From an uncultured bacterium (GTDB lineage Bacteria > Atribacterota > Atribacteria > Atribacterales > Caldatribacteriaceae): a DNA stretch of 64,000 nucleotides. The stretch covers positions 1 through 64,000 of the forward strand of contig CAKZPS010000021.1 in the NCBI GenBank assembly GCA_937139415.1, read 5' to 3'. Positions within the stretch are counted from its first letter, which is position 1. Every line of letters begins with the position of its first letter. Of this stretch, positions 33,023 through 41,930 are shown piece by piece. A program made the translations under genes and the position numbers. The notes under the pieces are model-generated. The model was not told where the DNA came from and searched no databases. It saw only the letters and a list, made by a program, of their open reading frames with translations.

Positions 33023-35285
33023 AAGAAAAACGAAGCAGTAACCACCAAAACATACCGTAACTCCAAAAGGTGATAAGAAAGCCAATCCCAACACCCCAGA
33101 AAATCATTACAAGATGGGCAAGCAAGGAAGAAACTACCGAAAAAAATCCGTTATAGGCGAAAATGATGGGGAACAAGGAGGGAGAAAAAAGACGAGTCGC
33201 TTCCGAGAGGAGAGGAAAAGGAAATCCACTGACAAAAGCCACCGCCACTATCGGTAACACAGCTACAATGGGCATAGAAAGGAAAGCGTGACCCCAATAG
33301 GTCAAAAGGAGAAGATATCCCCCCAAGAGAATAAGGTGAGAGAGCGCGGCGAACTTTGGTCGACTCCCCAAAAATGATCTACCGACCTGCCAGCTTCCCC
33401 AGCCTGAACCTACAAGGAGTATCAAGAGCAAAAGGGAAAAAGTATAGAGGGGAAGTCCCACAAAGAGGGTTAAACGAACGAAAAGAGAGATTTCCAAAAA
33501 CATGAATCCTACACCGGTACAAATACTCCCCCCAAGGAGTAACTTTTCTCTCGGTGAATACCCTCGTTTCCTCATCGCCCTCACCGGCCAGAGGAGACCG
33601 AACACAGAGAGGAGAATAACCGTTCCTATCACCGCAAGCACCAGCAAAAATCCTGCTCCTCCAAAGGGAAGCCACCGTTTTCCCAAATTCCACCACGCCT
33701 CCTTGAGTTGAGAAAAGCGGAAGAAATTGGTGAAATAAGGACGGTGATCGTCATTGGGCCGAAGGTCAAAAAGAGACTCTACTCTCTTCTCTTCAAGGAT
33801 ACGTCTTACAAGGTGGGCATATCGCCTTTCAGTGTGAAAGATGGTTTCCATTTCTCCTTCGTCCCCCCCAGGAAAATAAATGAAATCAAAACATTGTTCC
33901 CGACACTCCTCTCTCATAACTCTTACCTCCTCTTTGCTCCACCCTCCCTTTTTCACGAGACACAGGGCGTAATCAAGGTTCTTTACCACGATGAGACTCA
34001 ATCTTAGGCTCTCATGCCCATACGCAGAGGCAAGGATGGTCACCAATTTCGGGAGAACCGAAGGAGGGTTTTGTAAAAACAACGAAAAGGAGAGAAGGCC
34101 TCCTTCGCGGAGAGCGAAGAAGAGTTCCCGCATTCCCTCCATGGTAAAGAGGAAATCCTCTTTGAAGGAAAAGCTCCCCGGAAATATCGACGCCCGAGAA
34201 ACCGGTACGTGAACGTGAATGTAATCGTACGCTTCCCGACTTCGCAAGAGATGATACCGGGGAGAAGTAACCATAACCCGAGCAGGAAAACCGGGAACCC
34301 ATTCCCGCAGGAAACGAGCGAAGAGAAAGGAACTGGTTAAAAATTCAATTTCCGAAGCACCGAAGTGCTCCGCCACATACACACCCAACCCACTTTTCTC
34401 CTCCATCACCAACGCTCTTCGGGGACTAAGAAAACGAAAAGGAAGAGAGAGTAAGAGTGCTTCGAGAAAATCCCCGGAAATCTCCCCTGGGAATAACTCC
34501 ATGGCATGATGGTCAAAAACGAGTGCCCACCCTGAGGGGGGAATACCGCGGAAATTCATGCTCAATCCCCACCCAAGGCGAAGAGAAGGAACCGAAAAAA
34601 CTTCTAAAACCTCTGCCGGGTGGCGGTAAGTAATGAGCAAGCTGGTCTCAGGAATTTGATTTAAGGCTCTCGATGGGGAATAGGGAGAAAGATACATGTG
34701 CAAAGGGGAAAAGAGAAACGCCATCCACACCCCCAGGAAGAGTACCCGCCACCACCACTTCATCCGTTCGAGAAGACCGATAAGACAAAGGGGCAAAACT
34801 GCTTTCCCTTCTTCAAACCTACCGAGTAACCAAAGGCCTACCCCAATACCGCTTGCCGACCCCAAAAGGTTGAGAGCGTAGAAACGAGGAAAAAACTGGG
34901 GAAAACGTTCAAAAACAATCACTTGGATCAAACCGTGGATCAAAAACGGCAACAAGGTGAGGAGTAACAAAATCCCCAAGAGAAGGAATTCTTGCGGTTT
35001 TACCATCACCTCATAAACATCAAAAGGGAACAAGGTAAACGCTACCAAGAAAATGAGGAGTAGCATCCCCATGCCCAAGGAGGGATAATTCTTGAAAAAG
35101 GTAGGAATTTGAGCAAAAATACTCCCTGCAATTCCATATCCTAAAAGAGCCACGGCAACCAGCAAGGAGACAAAGTGATAGCCAAAGAGAAAAGTAAACC
35201 CCCGGAAAAGAATGGTCTCAAAAGCGAGAGCAACGAGAGCAACGCTGAACATCACCCAAGAAAAATACCGTACTTCGCTCACCAT
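32997..35285 (-). CDS. Spermidine-synthase-like multi-pass membrane protein (degenerate catalytic domain)
   Basis: A 762-residue protein with three parts. The N-terminal seven or so membrane segments (about residues 5-210) include FETILFRGFTFLFGYHFVSL and FYALNLLGSASGIGVGLWLL. The soluble middle region (about 215-530) resembles a spermidine synthase Rossmann domain. The C-terminal membrane domain (about 545-750) contains GVGFMFLEISLFVRLTLFVG, a hallmark of the membrane-bound spermidine-synthase-like family. In the middle domain the usual glycine-rich SAM loop and following acidic residue are not recognisable (RRALVMEEKSGLGVYVAEHF, then FLTSS), so catalysis is doubtful. Function in this group is unknown. 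Confidence 0.75.
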   Translation of the reverse strand: MVSEVRYFSWVMFSVALVALAFETILFRGFTFLFGYHFVSLLVAVALLGYGIAGSIFAQIPTFFKNYPSLGMGMLLLIFLVAFTLFPFDVYEVMVKPQEFLLLGILLLLTLLPFLIHGLIQVIVFERFPQFFPRFYALNLLGSASGIGVGLWLLGRFEEGKAVLPLCLIGLLERMKWWWRVLFLGVWMAFLFSPLHMYLSPYSPSRALNQIPETSLLITYRHPAEVLEVFSVPSLRLGWGLSMNFRGIPPSGWALVFDHHAMELFPGEISGDFLEALLLSLPFRFLSPRRALVMEEKSGLGVYVAEHFGASEIEFLTSSFLFARFLREWVPGFPARVMVTSPRYHLLRSREAYDYIHVHVPVSRASIFPGSFSFKEDFLFTMEGMRELFFALREGGLLSFSLFLQNPPSVLPKLVTILASAYGHESLRLSLIVVKNLDYALCLVKKGGWSKEEVRVMREECREQCFDFIYFPGGDEGEMETIFHTERRYAHLVRRILEEKRVESLFDLRPNDDHRPYFTNFFRFSQLKEAWWNLGKRWLPFGGAGFLLVLAVIGTVILLSVFGLLWPVRAMRKRGYSPREKLLLGGSICTGVGFMFLEISLFVRLTLFVGLPLYTFSLLLLILLVGSGWGSWQVGRSFLGSRPKFAALSHLILLGGYLLLLTYWGHAFLSMPIVAVLPIVAVAFVSGFPFPLLSEATRLFSPSLFPIIFAYNGFFSVVSSLLAHLVMIFWGVGIGFLITFWSYGMFWWLLLRFSSISRVSPE

Positions 35286-35329
35286 CTCCCCCTCCTTCCC
35301 TATTGTATCTCAACACAATCACCCGATGG

Positions 35330-35335
35330 TATAAT
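35330..35335 (+). promoter_or_regulatory. Candidate -10 element for dut-glgP
   Basis: A perfect TATAAT lies 25 bases before the dut ATG in the 75-base gap that separates it from the divergent membrane-protein gene. A TTGTAT 21 bases upstream is too far for a good -35, so the call rests mainly on the -10. Confidence 0.4.
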
Positions 35336-35360
35336 AAAATAAAAGGAAAGAGGAGGATCC

Positions 35361-35792
35361 ATGGACGAAGTCGTTATCCGTTTCCAAAAGCTCTCGGATC
35401 GAGCCTGCCTCCCTTCTTTTGCCTTCGAAGATGATGCTTGCTTCGATCTCTTTTCTCCTGTTGATGCCTGTATCTCTCCCGGGGAAAGCGTGATCATTGA
35501 CTTAGAAATAGCTTCGGAGTTTCCTCCCGGCTATGAAGTGGTTCTCCGTCCGCGAAGTGGTATGGGGATTAAACATGGCATTATTATTCATCTTGGCACG
35601 ATCGATGCTGGATATCGGGGAAGCTGGATAGTGAGATTATTCAACTTAGGAAAAGAAATGTATCGAATCCAGAGAGGAAACCGCATCGTTCAAGCCGCCC
35701 TCCGACCGATTCCAAAAGTGAAAATCGTTGAAACACACTCTCTTTCTCCAAGCCTAAGAGGAGAAAGAGGCTTAGGATCTACCGGAAAGTGA
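35361..35792 (+). CDS. dut: Deoxyuridine 5'-triphosphate nucleotidohydrolase (dUTPase)
   Basis: A 143-residue trimeric dUTPase, converting dUTP to dUMP. All five motifs are visible: DDACFDLFSP (1), RPRSGMGIKHG (2), LGTIDAGYRGSW (3), NRIVQAALRPI (4) and the C-terminal RGERGLGSTGK (5). Length is normal. The start ATG has AGAGGAGG upstream. It ends 18 bases before glgP, so the two are probably cotranscribed. Confidence 0.95.
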   Translation: MDEVVIRFQKLSDRACLPSFAFEDDACFDLFSPVDACISPGESVIIDLEIASEFPPGYEVVLRPRSGMGIKHGIIIHLGTIDAGYRGSWIVRLFNLGKEMYRIQRGNRIVQAALRPIPKVKIVETHSLSPSLRGERGLGSTGK

Positions 35793-35810
35793 AAGAGGAG
35801 GTATATGTTC

Positions 35811-37520
35811 ATGGAAACGATATTACGCGTTCTGCGTCAAGAGCCGATTATCGCCTATTTCTCTATGGAAATAGCCCTTACCGATAGTATTCCCACCTAC
35901 AGTGGAGGATTAGGAGTCTTGGCCGGAGATACCCTCCGCTCTGCAGCCGACCTTCTCCTTCCTTTTGTGGCCGTGACCCTCCTCAGTCGTAAGGGCTACT
36001 TTCGTCAAGAACTCACTCCTGACGGATGGCAAATCGAGCATCCCGTAGAATGGCAGGTTGAAGATATTCTTACCCCTCTCCCCATCACTGTAGAAGTAGA
36101 AATTGAAAAAAGGCCGGTAAAGGTGGGAACATGGATCCATATCTTGACCAGTATCACCGGGGGGGTAGTTCCAGTCATTTTTCTGGACACCAACCGTCCC
36201 GAAAATGCCCCCGAAGACCGAGGCATCACCGATTTTCTCTACGGTGGAGACCGTCGATATCGCTTGAAACAAGAAATCGTTCTGGGTATTGGGGGAGTAC
36301 GTGTCTTAAAAGCCTTAGGATTTGAAGTGAGAAAATACCACATCAACGAAGGACATGCGGCGCTCATCACCGTGGAACTCTTACGACAAGAAAAGGACTT
36401 CAACTTAGAAGCGGTCCGCTCCCGGTGTGTTTTCACCACCCATACCCCGGTAGAAGCAGGCCACGATAAGTTTCCCCAAGATTTAGTACATGAAGTTTTA
36501 GGGGAGCCTATCCCTGCTCCCCTCCTCCGTAAATTAGGAGGAGAAGATTACCTCAACATGACACTCCTTGCTCTCAATCTGAGCGGTTACGTCAACGGAG
36601 TGGCCAAAAGACATAGCGAGGTCTCGCGTAACATGTTCCCCGGTTACACGATCCACTCCATCACGAACGGAGTGCATGGATTCACTTGGACTTCAGAAAG
36701 TTTTCGCAACATCTTTGACCGCTACATCCCCGGATGGGCTCACGAACCAGGACTTTTGGTTCGGGCAGACATCATCCCCGATGAAAAAATCTGGGAAGCT
36801 CACCAGCGAGAAAAAGCGAAACTCTTGCAATTCGTTAGAGAGAAAACGGGAATGGAAATGGATAATGATACTCTTACCATAGGTTTCGCCCGGAGAATGA
36901 CCTCTTACAAACGACCTCATTTTGTGTTTACCGACTTAGAACGGTTGCGCAAGGTGAAACGAAAAGGGAATATCCAACTCATCTTTGCCGGGAAAGCCCA
37001 TCCCCAAGATTTTGAAGGCAAAAAGCTCATCCAAGAGATCATCCATCAGAGTCGAGAACTTCGTTCGGAAATCAAGATTGCCTTCTTAGAAAATTACAAC
37101 TTAGAGATTGCCAAAAAGATGGTTGCCGGGGTCGATGTATGGCTCAATACCCCCATGCGGCCGTTGGAGGCTTCGGGAACAAGTGGCATGAAAGCCGCTC
37201 ACAACGGAGTGGTGAACTTCAGTGTTTTAGACGGTTGGTGGATTGAGGGACACCTCGAAGGAGTCACCGGCTGGTCAATAGGACCAGAAACCGAGGATGG
37301 GAAAACACCCCAACAAATCTTTGAAGAAGAGAGCGACGACTTCTATCATAAATTGGAATACATCATTCTCCCTCTCTATTACGGTCGCATTGATTGGTGG
37401 ATAAAGCTCATGAAGAACTCGGTAAGCAAAATCGCTTCGTACTTCAATTCTCACCGGATGATGCGGCGGTACATTAGTGAAGCATATTTCCATCAGATCA
37501 TTCTCAACAACCACCACTGA
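35811..37520 (+). CDS. glgP: Alpha-glucan (glycogen/maltodextrin) phosphorylase, short form
   Basis: About 569 residues of GT35 phosphorylase, releasing glucose 1-phosphate from alpha-1,4-glucans. It has FSMEIALTDSIPTYSGGLGV at the N-terminus, HINEGHAALITVELL near residue 180 and EASGTSGMKAAHNGVVNFSV near 460, where the Lys binds PLP. ATG 35811 lies nine bases after GAGGAGGT; ATG 35805 is only three bases away. The protein lacks the extra N-terminal domain of the longer (about 700-850 residue) forms. A strong bidirectional terminator follows. Confidence 0.94.
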   Translation: METILRVLRQEPIIAYFSMEIALTDSIPTYSGGLGVLAGDTLRSAADLLLPFVAVTLLSRKGYFRQELTPDGWQIEHPVEWQVEDILTPLPITVEVEIEKRPVKVGTWIHILTSITGGVVPVIFLDTNRPENAPEDRGITDFLYGGDRRYRLKQEIVLGIGGVRVLKALGFEVRKYHINEGHAALITVELLRQEKDFNLEAVRSRCVFTTHTPVEAGHDKFPQDLVHEVLGEPIPAPLLRKLGGEDYLNMTLLALNLSGYVNGVAKRHSEVSRNMFPGYTIHSITNGVHGFTWTSESFRNIFDRYIPGWAHEPGLLVRADIIPDEKIWEAHQREKAKLLQFVREKTGMEMDNDTLTIGFARRMTSYKRPHFVFTDLERLRKVKRKGNIQLIFAGKAHPQDFEGKKLIQEIIHQSRELRSEIKIAFLENYNLEIAKKMVAGVDVWLNTPMRPLEASGTSGMKAAHNGVVNFSVLDGWWIEGHLEGVTGWSIGPETEDGKTPQQIFEEESDDFYHKLEYIILPLYYGRIDWWIKLMKNSVSKIASYFNSHRMMRRYISEAYFHQIILNNHH

Positions 37521-37534
37521 GAGAAGGCAACAAA

Positions 37535-37561
37535 AAAAGCCCCAGCAATGCTGGGGCTTTT
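37535..37561. terminator. Bidirectional rho-independent terminator between glgP and csp
   Basis: AAAAGCCCCAGC (37535-37546) and GCTGGGGCTTTT (37550-37561) form a perfect 12-bp stem with an AAT loop. The A tract on one side and T tract on the other let it end both convergent transcripts. Confidence 0.92.
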
Positions 37562-37568
37562 GGGCTTC

Positions 37569-37769
37569 TTAGAGTTTCCTCACCTTCACTGCTTGAGGCC
37601 CCTTCGCTCCGTGCTGAACCTCAAATTCCACTGCCTGACCCTGCTCCAAAGTCTTAAAACCATTTCCTTCGATGGCGGTATAATGGACAAACACGTCTCC
37701 ACCACCATCAGACTCGATAAAACCATACCCTTTTGTTGCACTGAACCACTTCACTTTACCAGTTGCCAT
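37569..37769 (-). CDS. csp: Cold shock protein (CspA family)
   Basis: A 66-residue single cold shock domain. RNP-1 is KGYGFIES and RNP-2 is DVFVHYTAI, with the N-terminal [11 protein letters not shown]. It binds single-stranded RNA or DNA and acts as an RNA chaperone. It has its own strong promoter (37826-37854), an AGGAGG ribosome site and a 5' hairpin, and ends at the shared terminator, so it is monocistronic. Length and motifs are typical. Confidence 0.97.
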   Translation of the reverse strand: MATGKVKWFSATKGYGFIESDGGGDVFVHYTAIEGNGFKTLEQGQAVEFEVQHGAKGPQAVKVRKL

Positions 37770-37801
37770 TGAGAATTAAACCTCCTAAATGTAAATTAAA
37801 G

Positions 37802-37819
37802 AGAGCTTGCGCAAGCTCT
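37802..37819 (-). other. Perfect palindrome at the 5' end of the csp transcript
   Basis: AGAGCTTGCGCAAGCTCT is an 18-bp perfect palindrome that starts at about +1 of the predicted csp transcript and lies 33 bases before the ATG. Folded, it would be a hairpin at the very 5' end of the mRNA; as DNA it could be an operator. Confidence 0.55.
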
Positions 37820-37825
37820 AGTCCA

Positions 37826-37854
37826 ATACTAACACCTTGCTTTCCGTTTGTCAA
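37826..37854 (-). promoter_or_regulatory. Sigma-70-type promoter of csp
   Basis: On the minus strand TTGACA (37849-37854) is followed by a 17-base spacer and TAGTAT (37826-37831). Transcription would start near 37819, giving a leader of about 50 bases. Confidence 0.78.
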
Positions 37855-37941
37855 ACCAAATTTGAGGAAAACGAAACTCACTTACCCATGCCTCAACAGC
37901 CGCCCGAGAAAAATGCTGAAAAATGAGGTCATTCCCCCACC

Positions 37942-39246
37942 CTAAGGGTAGAGACGGTAAATCTGCCGAGGGAAAGGAATAGCCTCGCGAATATGATGAA
38001 TCCCACAAATCCACGCTACCGTGCGCTCGATCCCCAAACCAAATCCCGAATGAGGGCAGGTCCCATACCGACGAAGATCGAGATACCACGCGAAAGCCTC
38101 TCTGGGGAGATGATGCTCGGCAATTCTCTCCTCTAAGAGATGCATATCATGAATGCGCTCACTTCCCCCAATAATTTCTCCATATCCTTCGGGAGCAATG
38201 AGGTCATCGTTGAGCACGAGTTGAGGATTTTCGGGGTCGGGTTGCATGTAAAATGCCTTCACCCGTGCGGGATAATGATGAATGAACACGGGACGATCGA
38301 ATTCCTGGGAAATAATCGATTCTTCATCTCCTCCAAAATCGTCACCCCATTGCACCGATAATCCTTTTTGCTGCAAGAGGCGAATGGCTTCATCATAGGT
38401 AATGCGGGGGAAAGGCGGCTCTATCTTTTTGAGTGGCGTTATATCTCTCTCCAAAATTTCCAGTTCTCGTGCCTTGGTACGAAGAACCTCTTGAATGATA
38501 AAACTCACCAATTCTTCTTGCAAACGCATATTATCCTGCCAATCATAGAAAGCCATCTCCGGCTCGAGCATCCAGAATTCGGTGAGATGGCGACGGGTTT
38601 TGGACTTCTCGGCTCGGAAGGCAGGTGCCAAACAGTACACTTTCCCGAAAGCCATACAGGCTGCTTCCATGTAGAGCTGCCCGCTCTGCGAGAGGTAGGC
38701 TTTCCCCAAGTCAAAATAGTCGAGTCCAAAGAGGGTAGTCGTCCCCTCACAAGCTGCCGGAGTGAGAATGGGTGAATCGATAAGGGTAAACCCTTGACCT
38801 TGCAAAAACTCATGGATGCTCATCACCACTTGATTACGAATGCGTAAAATAGCATTCTGGCGACGGGAACGCAGCCACAAATGGCGGTTTTCCATGAGAA
38901 ACTCTACGGAATGATCTTTCTTTTGAATGGGATACTCATCGGCCACTGACACTACTTTCACTTGGGTACCTTCGAGTTCATACCCCCCTGGAGCACGCTC
39001 TTCTTTACGCACTCGACCCCGGACAACGAGTGCCGACTCTAAGGGTAAACGCTCCAAGTCTTTGAGGGTTTCCTTATCAAAGAATGCCCCCACGCTCAAA
39101 GTAATTTGCGCAAACCCCGTCCCATCCCGGAAAACGAAGAACACTACCTTCCCACTGGAACGACGATTAGCTAACCACCCTCGCAACTCAACTTCTTTAC
39201 CTTCCCAATCGGGTAACTTTTCAATGGATACCCACGGACATTCCAT
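37942..39246 (-). CDS. asnS: Asparaginyl-tRNA synthetase
   Basis: A 434-residue class IIb synthetase that charges tRNA-Asn. The N-terminal OB-fold reads VELRGWLANRRSSGKVVFFV. Motif 2 is APAFRAEKSKTRRHLTEFWM and motif 3 is SGFGLGIERTVAWICG at the C-terminus. The anticodon-binding domain is complete, so it is not the AsnA-type paralogue. It lies 13 bases after the creatininase-family gene at the end of the Liv transporter gene train, so it may be cotranscribed with it. The gap of 172 bases after it holds only the csp promoter and leader. Confidence 0.95.
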   Translation of the reverse strand: MECPWVSIEKLPDWEGKEVELRGWLANRRSSGKVVFFVFRDGTGFAQITLSVGAFFDKETLKDLERLPLESALVVRGRVRKEERAPGGYELEGTQVKVVSVADEYPIQKKDHSVEFLMENRHLWLRSRRQNAILRIRNQVVMSIHEFLQGQGFTLIDSPILTPAACEGTTTLFGLDYFDLGKAYLSQSGQLYMEAACMAFGKVYCLAPAFRAEKSKTRRHLTEFWMLEPEMAFYDWQDNMRLQEELVSFIIQEVLRTKARELEILERDITPLKKIEPPFPRITYDEAIRLLQQKGLSVQWGDDFGGDEESIISQEFDRPVFIHHYPARVKAFYMQPDPENPQLVLNDDLIAPEGYGEIIGGSERIHDMHLLEERIAEHHLPREAFAWYLDLRRYGTCPHSGFGLGIERTVAWICGIHHIREAIPFPRQIYRLYP

Positions 39247-39259
39247 TTCTCTCCGCCTC

Positions 39260-40021
39260 TCAAATCTTCAACTTTTCCCCATAACGCCAGTTCTTCTTCT
39301 CCATCTCTGCTACAAACTCTACTACCAAGGTCACCAACGCTTCAAACATTTTCCGTCCTTTTTCGGCATCCCCTTTGGTCGGATCACCGGTTGCGCCGTA
39401 AGGGGTGATCTCGTCAAATTTCCATTTAATCTCCATTCCTGCGGGAAGTTGCAGCAACACTCCTCGGGCATTCTCCATGCGGCAGAGCTGGGGATAGAGA
39501 TAGAGCATGATCGAGGTTTCACCTTCTCCAGCGTGTCCCAATCCTCCCCACACTTCAAAGGTGTTAGGAGGAAGAAGTTCTCCTGCCTTGATCCACCATG
39601 CATCTAAGGAAGCGAGAAAAACGTGAGGGTGCATCACCTTCACTGCCCGGGAAGCGATCTCAATGGGAGCAATATTTCCATCATGCCCATTGATGACGAT
39701 AATCTTCGTGATCCCCTGATGAATACATGAAGTGAAAACATCTTTCAGAATTTCAATCAATACCTCCGGTCGCACCGCTAAGGTAAAGGGGAAATCCTGA
39801 TAGTGACCACTCACTCCATAAGCTACCGGGGGTAAGACTAACATTCCCTCTACCCTTTGTGCCACCCCTTCGGCAATAGCTTGAGCTACCAAGGTATCGG
39901 TACCAAAGGGGAGATGAAAACCGTGGTTTTCCGCCGATCCCACTGCAACAATGGCTTTATCGAATTTGCCTTCCTTAAAATCGGTGTAGGTTATTTTCTG
40001 ATGGAGAACTTTCTTATCCAT
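39260..40021 (-). CDS. Creatininase-family (creatinine amidohydrolase-like) metal hydrolase
   Basis: A 253-residue protein with the family metal site. VGSAENHGFHLPFGTDTLVA holds Glu, His and Asp ligands near residue 30, VINGHDGNIAPIEIA near residue 110, and GGLGHAGEGETSIMLYLYP near 160. Members hydrolyse creatinine, N-formyl compounds or cyclic amides. It overlaps livM by eight bases, so it is coupled to the amino-acid-type transporter. Its substrate may be whatever that transporter imports, which is inference. Confidence 0.9.
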   Translation of the reverse strand: MDKKVLHQKITYTDFKEGKFDKAIVAVGSAENHGFHLPFGTDTLVAQAIAEGVAQRVEGMLVLPPVAYGVSGHYQDFPFTLAVRPEVLIEILKDVFTSCIHQGITKIIVINGHDGNIAPIEIASRAVKVMHPHVFLASLDAWWIKAGELLPPNTFEVWGGLGHAGEGETSIMLYLYPQLCRMENARGVLLQLPAGMEIKWKFDEITPYGATGDPTKGDAEKGRKMFEALVTLVVEFVAEMEKKNWRYGEKLKI

Positions 40022-41030
40022 GACTCCCGCCTCCTTCTAAAACCCTGGTCGGTCTTTTCTTTTTCCCTGGAGACCGCCCTACTATCCCTTCCGGCTTCCA
40101 AAGCATGACCACAATTAAGAGTACTGCGTAAATGAGCTCGATCATCCCGTAGATTTTCAAATGCTCTTCCAAGGGTTTGAGAGCGTAACGCAAGGTTAAA
40201 AGGGATACCACCCCTACTATGGGTCCTGCGGTGGTTCCCATGCCTCCCAAGATAAGCATGACCACAATCTGGAAGGTCAAAAAGAAGGAAAACTCAAGGG
40301 GACGAATAGCCTTAGTGAAGTGGGCATATAAACCACCGGCTACTCCGGCAAAAAAAGCTCCTACCACAAAGGAAAAAAGCTTGTATTTCATAGGATAAAC
40401 GCCTAAAACCTGCGCTGCCGTTTCATCTTCACGTAGAGCCATAATGGCTCGGCCAAAACGAGAATGGACAATGCGCCATATAACGTAAACGGTGATAAAG
40501 AGCCACAAATAAGTCCAATAGATATTGGTATACAAGGGAATCGCACTAATACCCATCGGACCTCGAGTGATCCCCTTCATGGTTTTTGCGAGAGTAGTGA
40601 CGATGACCACGAAACCCAAGGAAGCTACGGAAAGATAATGCCCCCGCAAGCGTAAAACCGGCGCTCCGATCAAAAGAGCAGCAAAACTTGCTAGAGCCCC
40701 ACCCATGCATAAGGCAGGGAAAAAAGGCCACACAAAGTCAGGACCCCCCAAAAACCAGGGAAGTTTGGGGAGCTCATACGCTTCGCGCAAAGGGAGCGGA
40801 AAGGTAAGGAGAGTAGAAGCATAGGCACCGATAGCCATAAATGCAGCATGGCCCAAGGAAAAAAGACCGGCATATCCATTGGTAAGGTTGAGACTCACCG
40901 TAGCAATAGAGTAAATTCCTATGAGCACCAAAATATGAATGAGGTAACGATTGAGGAACTGACTCGCCAAAAATACCCCCAAGAAAAGGAGTATTCCCCC
41001 CCATACAAAGGCAAGCTCGGGCCGCTTCAT
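40014..41030 (-). CDS. livM: Branched-chain amino acid type ABC transporter permease (LivM)
   Basis: A 338-residue permease with about eight to ten membrane segments. It has VSLNLTNGYAGLFSLGHAAF near residue 46, the LivM signature, GHYLSVASLGFVVIVTTLAK near 132 and LGGMGTTAGPIVGVVSLL near 255. It overlaps livH by four bases and the creatininase gene by eight. Together with LivH it forms the channel of the HAAT-family uptake system. Confidence 0.95.
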   Translation of the reverse strand: MKRPELAFVWGGILLFLGVFLASQFLNRYLIHILVLIGIYSIATVSLNLTNGYAGLFSLGHAAFMAIGAYASTLLTFPLPLREAYELPKLPWFLGGPDFVWPFFPALCMGGALASFAALLIGAPVLRLRGHYLSVASLGFVVIVTTLAKTMKGITRGPMGISAIPLYTNIYWTYLWLFITVYVIWRIVHSRFGRAIMALREDETAAQVLGVYPMKYKLFSFVVGAFFAGVAGGLYAHFTKAIRPLEFSFFLTFQIVVMLILGGMGTTAGPIVGVVSLLTLRYALKPLEEHLKIYGMIELIYAVLLIVVMLWKPEGIVGRSPGKKKRPTRVLEGGGSHG

Positions 41031-41926
41031 ACCCGCACCTCTTCCTTAACTCCCATAATGCCCGCCGGACGCAAGAGCAAAACCACAATCAAAATGGCAA
41101 ACACAATCCCGTCTCGATATTCGGCAAAACGAGTAGGCAGAAAAGCGATGGAAAGAATCTCAGCTAATCCCAAAACAAAACCTCCCAACATTGCCCCGGG
41201 GATACTTCCTACTCCTCCTACCACTACGGCTACAAAAGCCTTAACTCCGGTCAAAAAACCCATATCGTAGGAAATTTGTCCATACTTTGCTCCCCACAGA
41301 AACCCGGTAAAAGCAGCAATTGCCGAACCTAAAACGAAGGTTAAGGAAATGACCCGATTCACCTCAATACCCATGAGGCGAGCAATCTCCAGATTTTCCG
41401 CGACGGCGCGCATGGCAATACCCATTTTGCTCTTTTTCACGAAGAGATGGAAAATGAGCATAATGATGATCGAAGAAACGATAATAAAAACGTCTATGGA
41501 ACGAAAAGTCAAAAATTGGGTCTTGTACATGATCGAAAGGTAAGGAGGAGTTTTAAAGGCGTAAGGCTGAGGAGAAACAACCATCTTCATGAAATTTTCT
41601 ACGAAGGTATAGAAACCCAACGAGGTAATGAGCAAGGCCACTTCTGGACCACCACGGAGCTTTCGGTAGGCAATCGTATCCAAAACGAGCCCCATGAGAC
41701 CTCCAAAACCCAGCACTAAAAACACAGAGGCGGGTAAACTCAATCCAGCGCGGAAGAAAATGAAGTACACGAAAAAAGCACCCACAGTGATGAGCGATCC
41801 GTGCGCAAAATTGATGAGGCGCAAGATTCCATATACTACCGTCATACCTAACGCCAACAGAGCATAAATACACCCTAAGATAATTCCGTTCATGCTCTGT
41901 TGTAAGAAATAACCCCAGGAAAACAT
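41027..41926 (-). CDS. livH: Branched-chain amino acid type ABC transporter permease (LivH)
   Basis: A 299-residue permease. The N-terminal GIILGCIYALLALGMTVVYG and INFAHGSLITVGAFFVYFIF are the LivH hallmark, and VVVGGVGSIPGAMLGGFVLG follows near residue 235. Its ATG has GGGAGG upstream. It is four bases from livF and overlaps livM by four. Confidence 0.95.
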   Translation of the reverse strand: MFSWGYFLQQSMNGIILGCIYALLALGMTVVYGILRLINFAHGSLITVGAFFVYFIFFRAGLSLPASVFLVLGFGGLMGLVLDTIAYRKLRGGPEVALLITSLGFYTFVENFMKMVVSPQPYAFKTPPYLSIMYKTQFLTFRSIDVFIIVSSIIIMLIFHLFVKKSKMGIAMRAVAENLEIARLMGIEVNRVISLTFVLGSAIAAFTGFLWGAKYGQISYDMGFLTGVKAFVAVVVGGVGSIPGAMLGGFVLGLAEILSIAFLPTRFAEYRDGIVFAILIVVLLLRPAGIMGVKEEVRV

Positions 41927-41930
41927 GTTT

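Noticed and set aside
38927-39607. A 226-residue plus-strand open frame
   Set aside because: It runs antisense to asnS and the creatininase-family gene; low-complexity Ser/Thr/Pro-rich translation is typical of a shadow frame.
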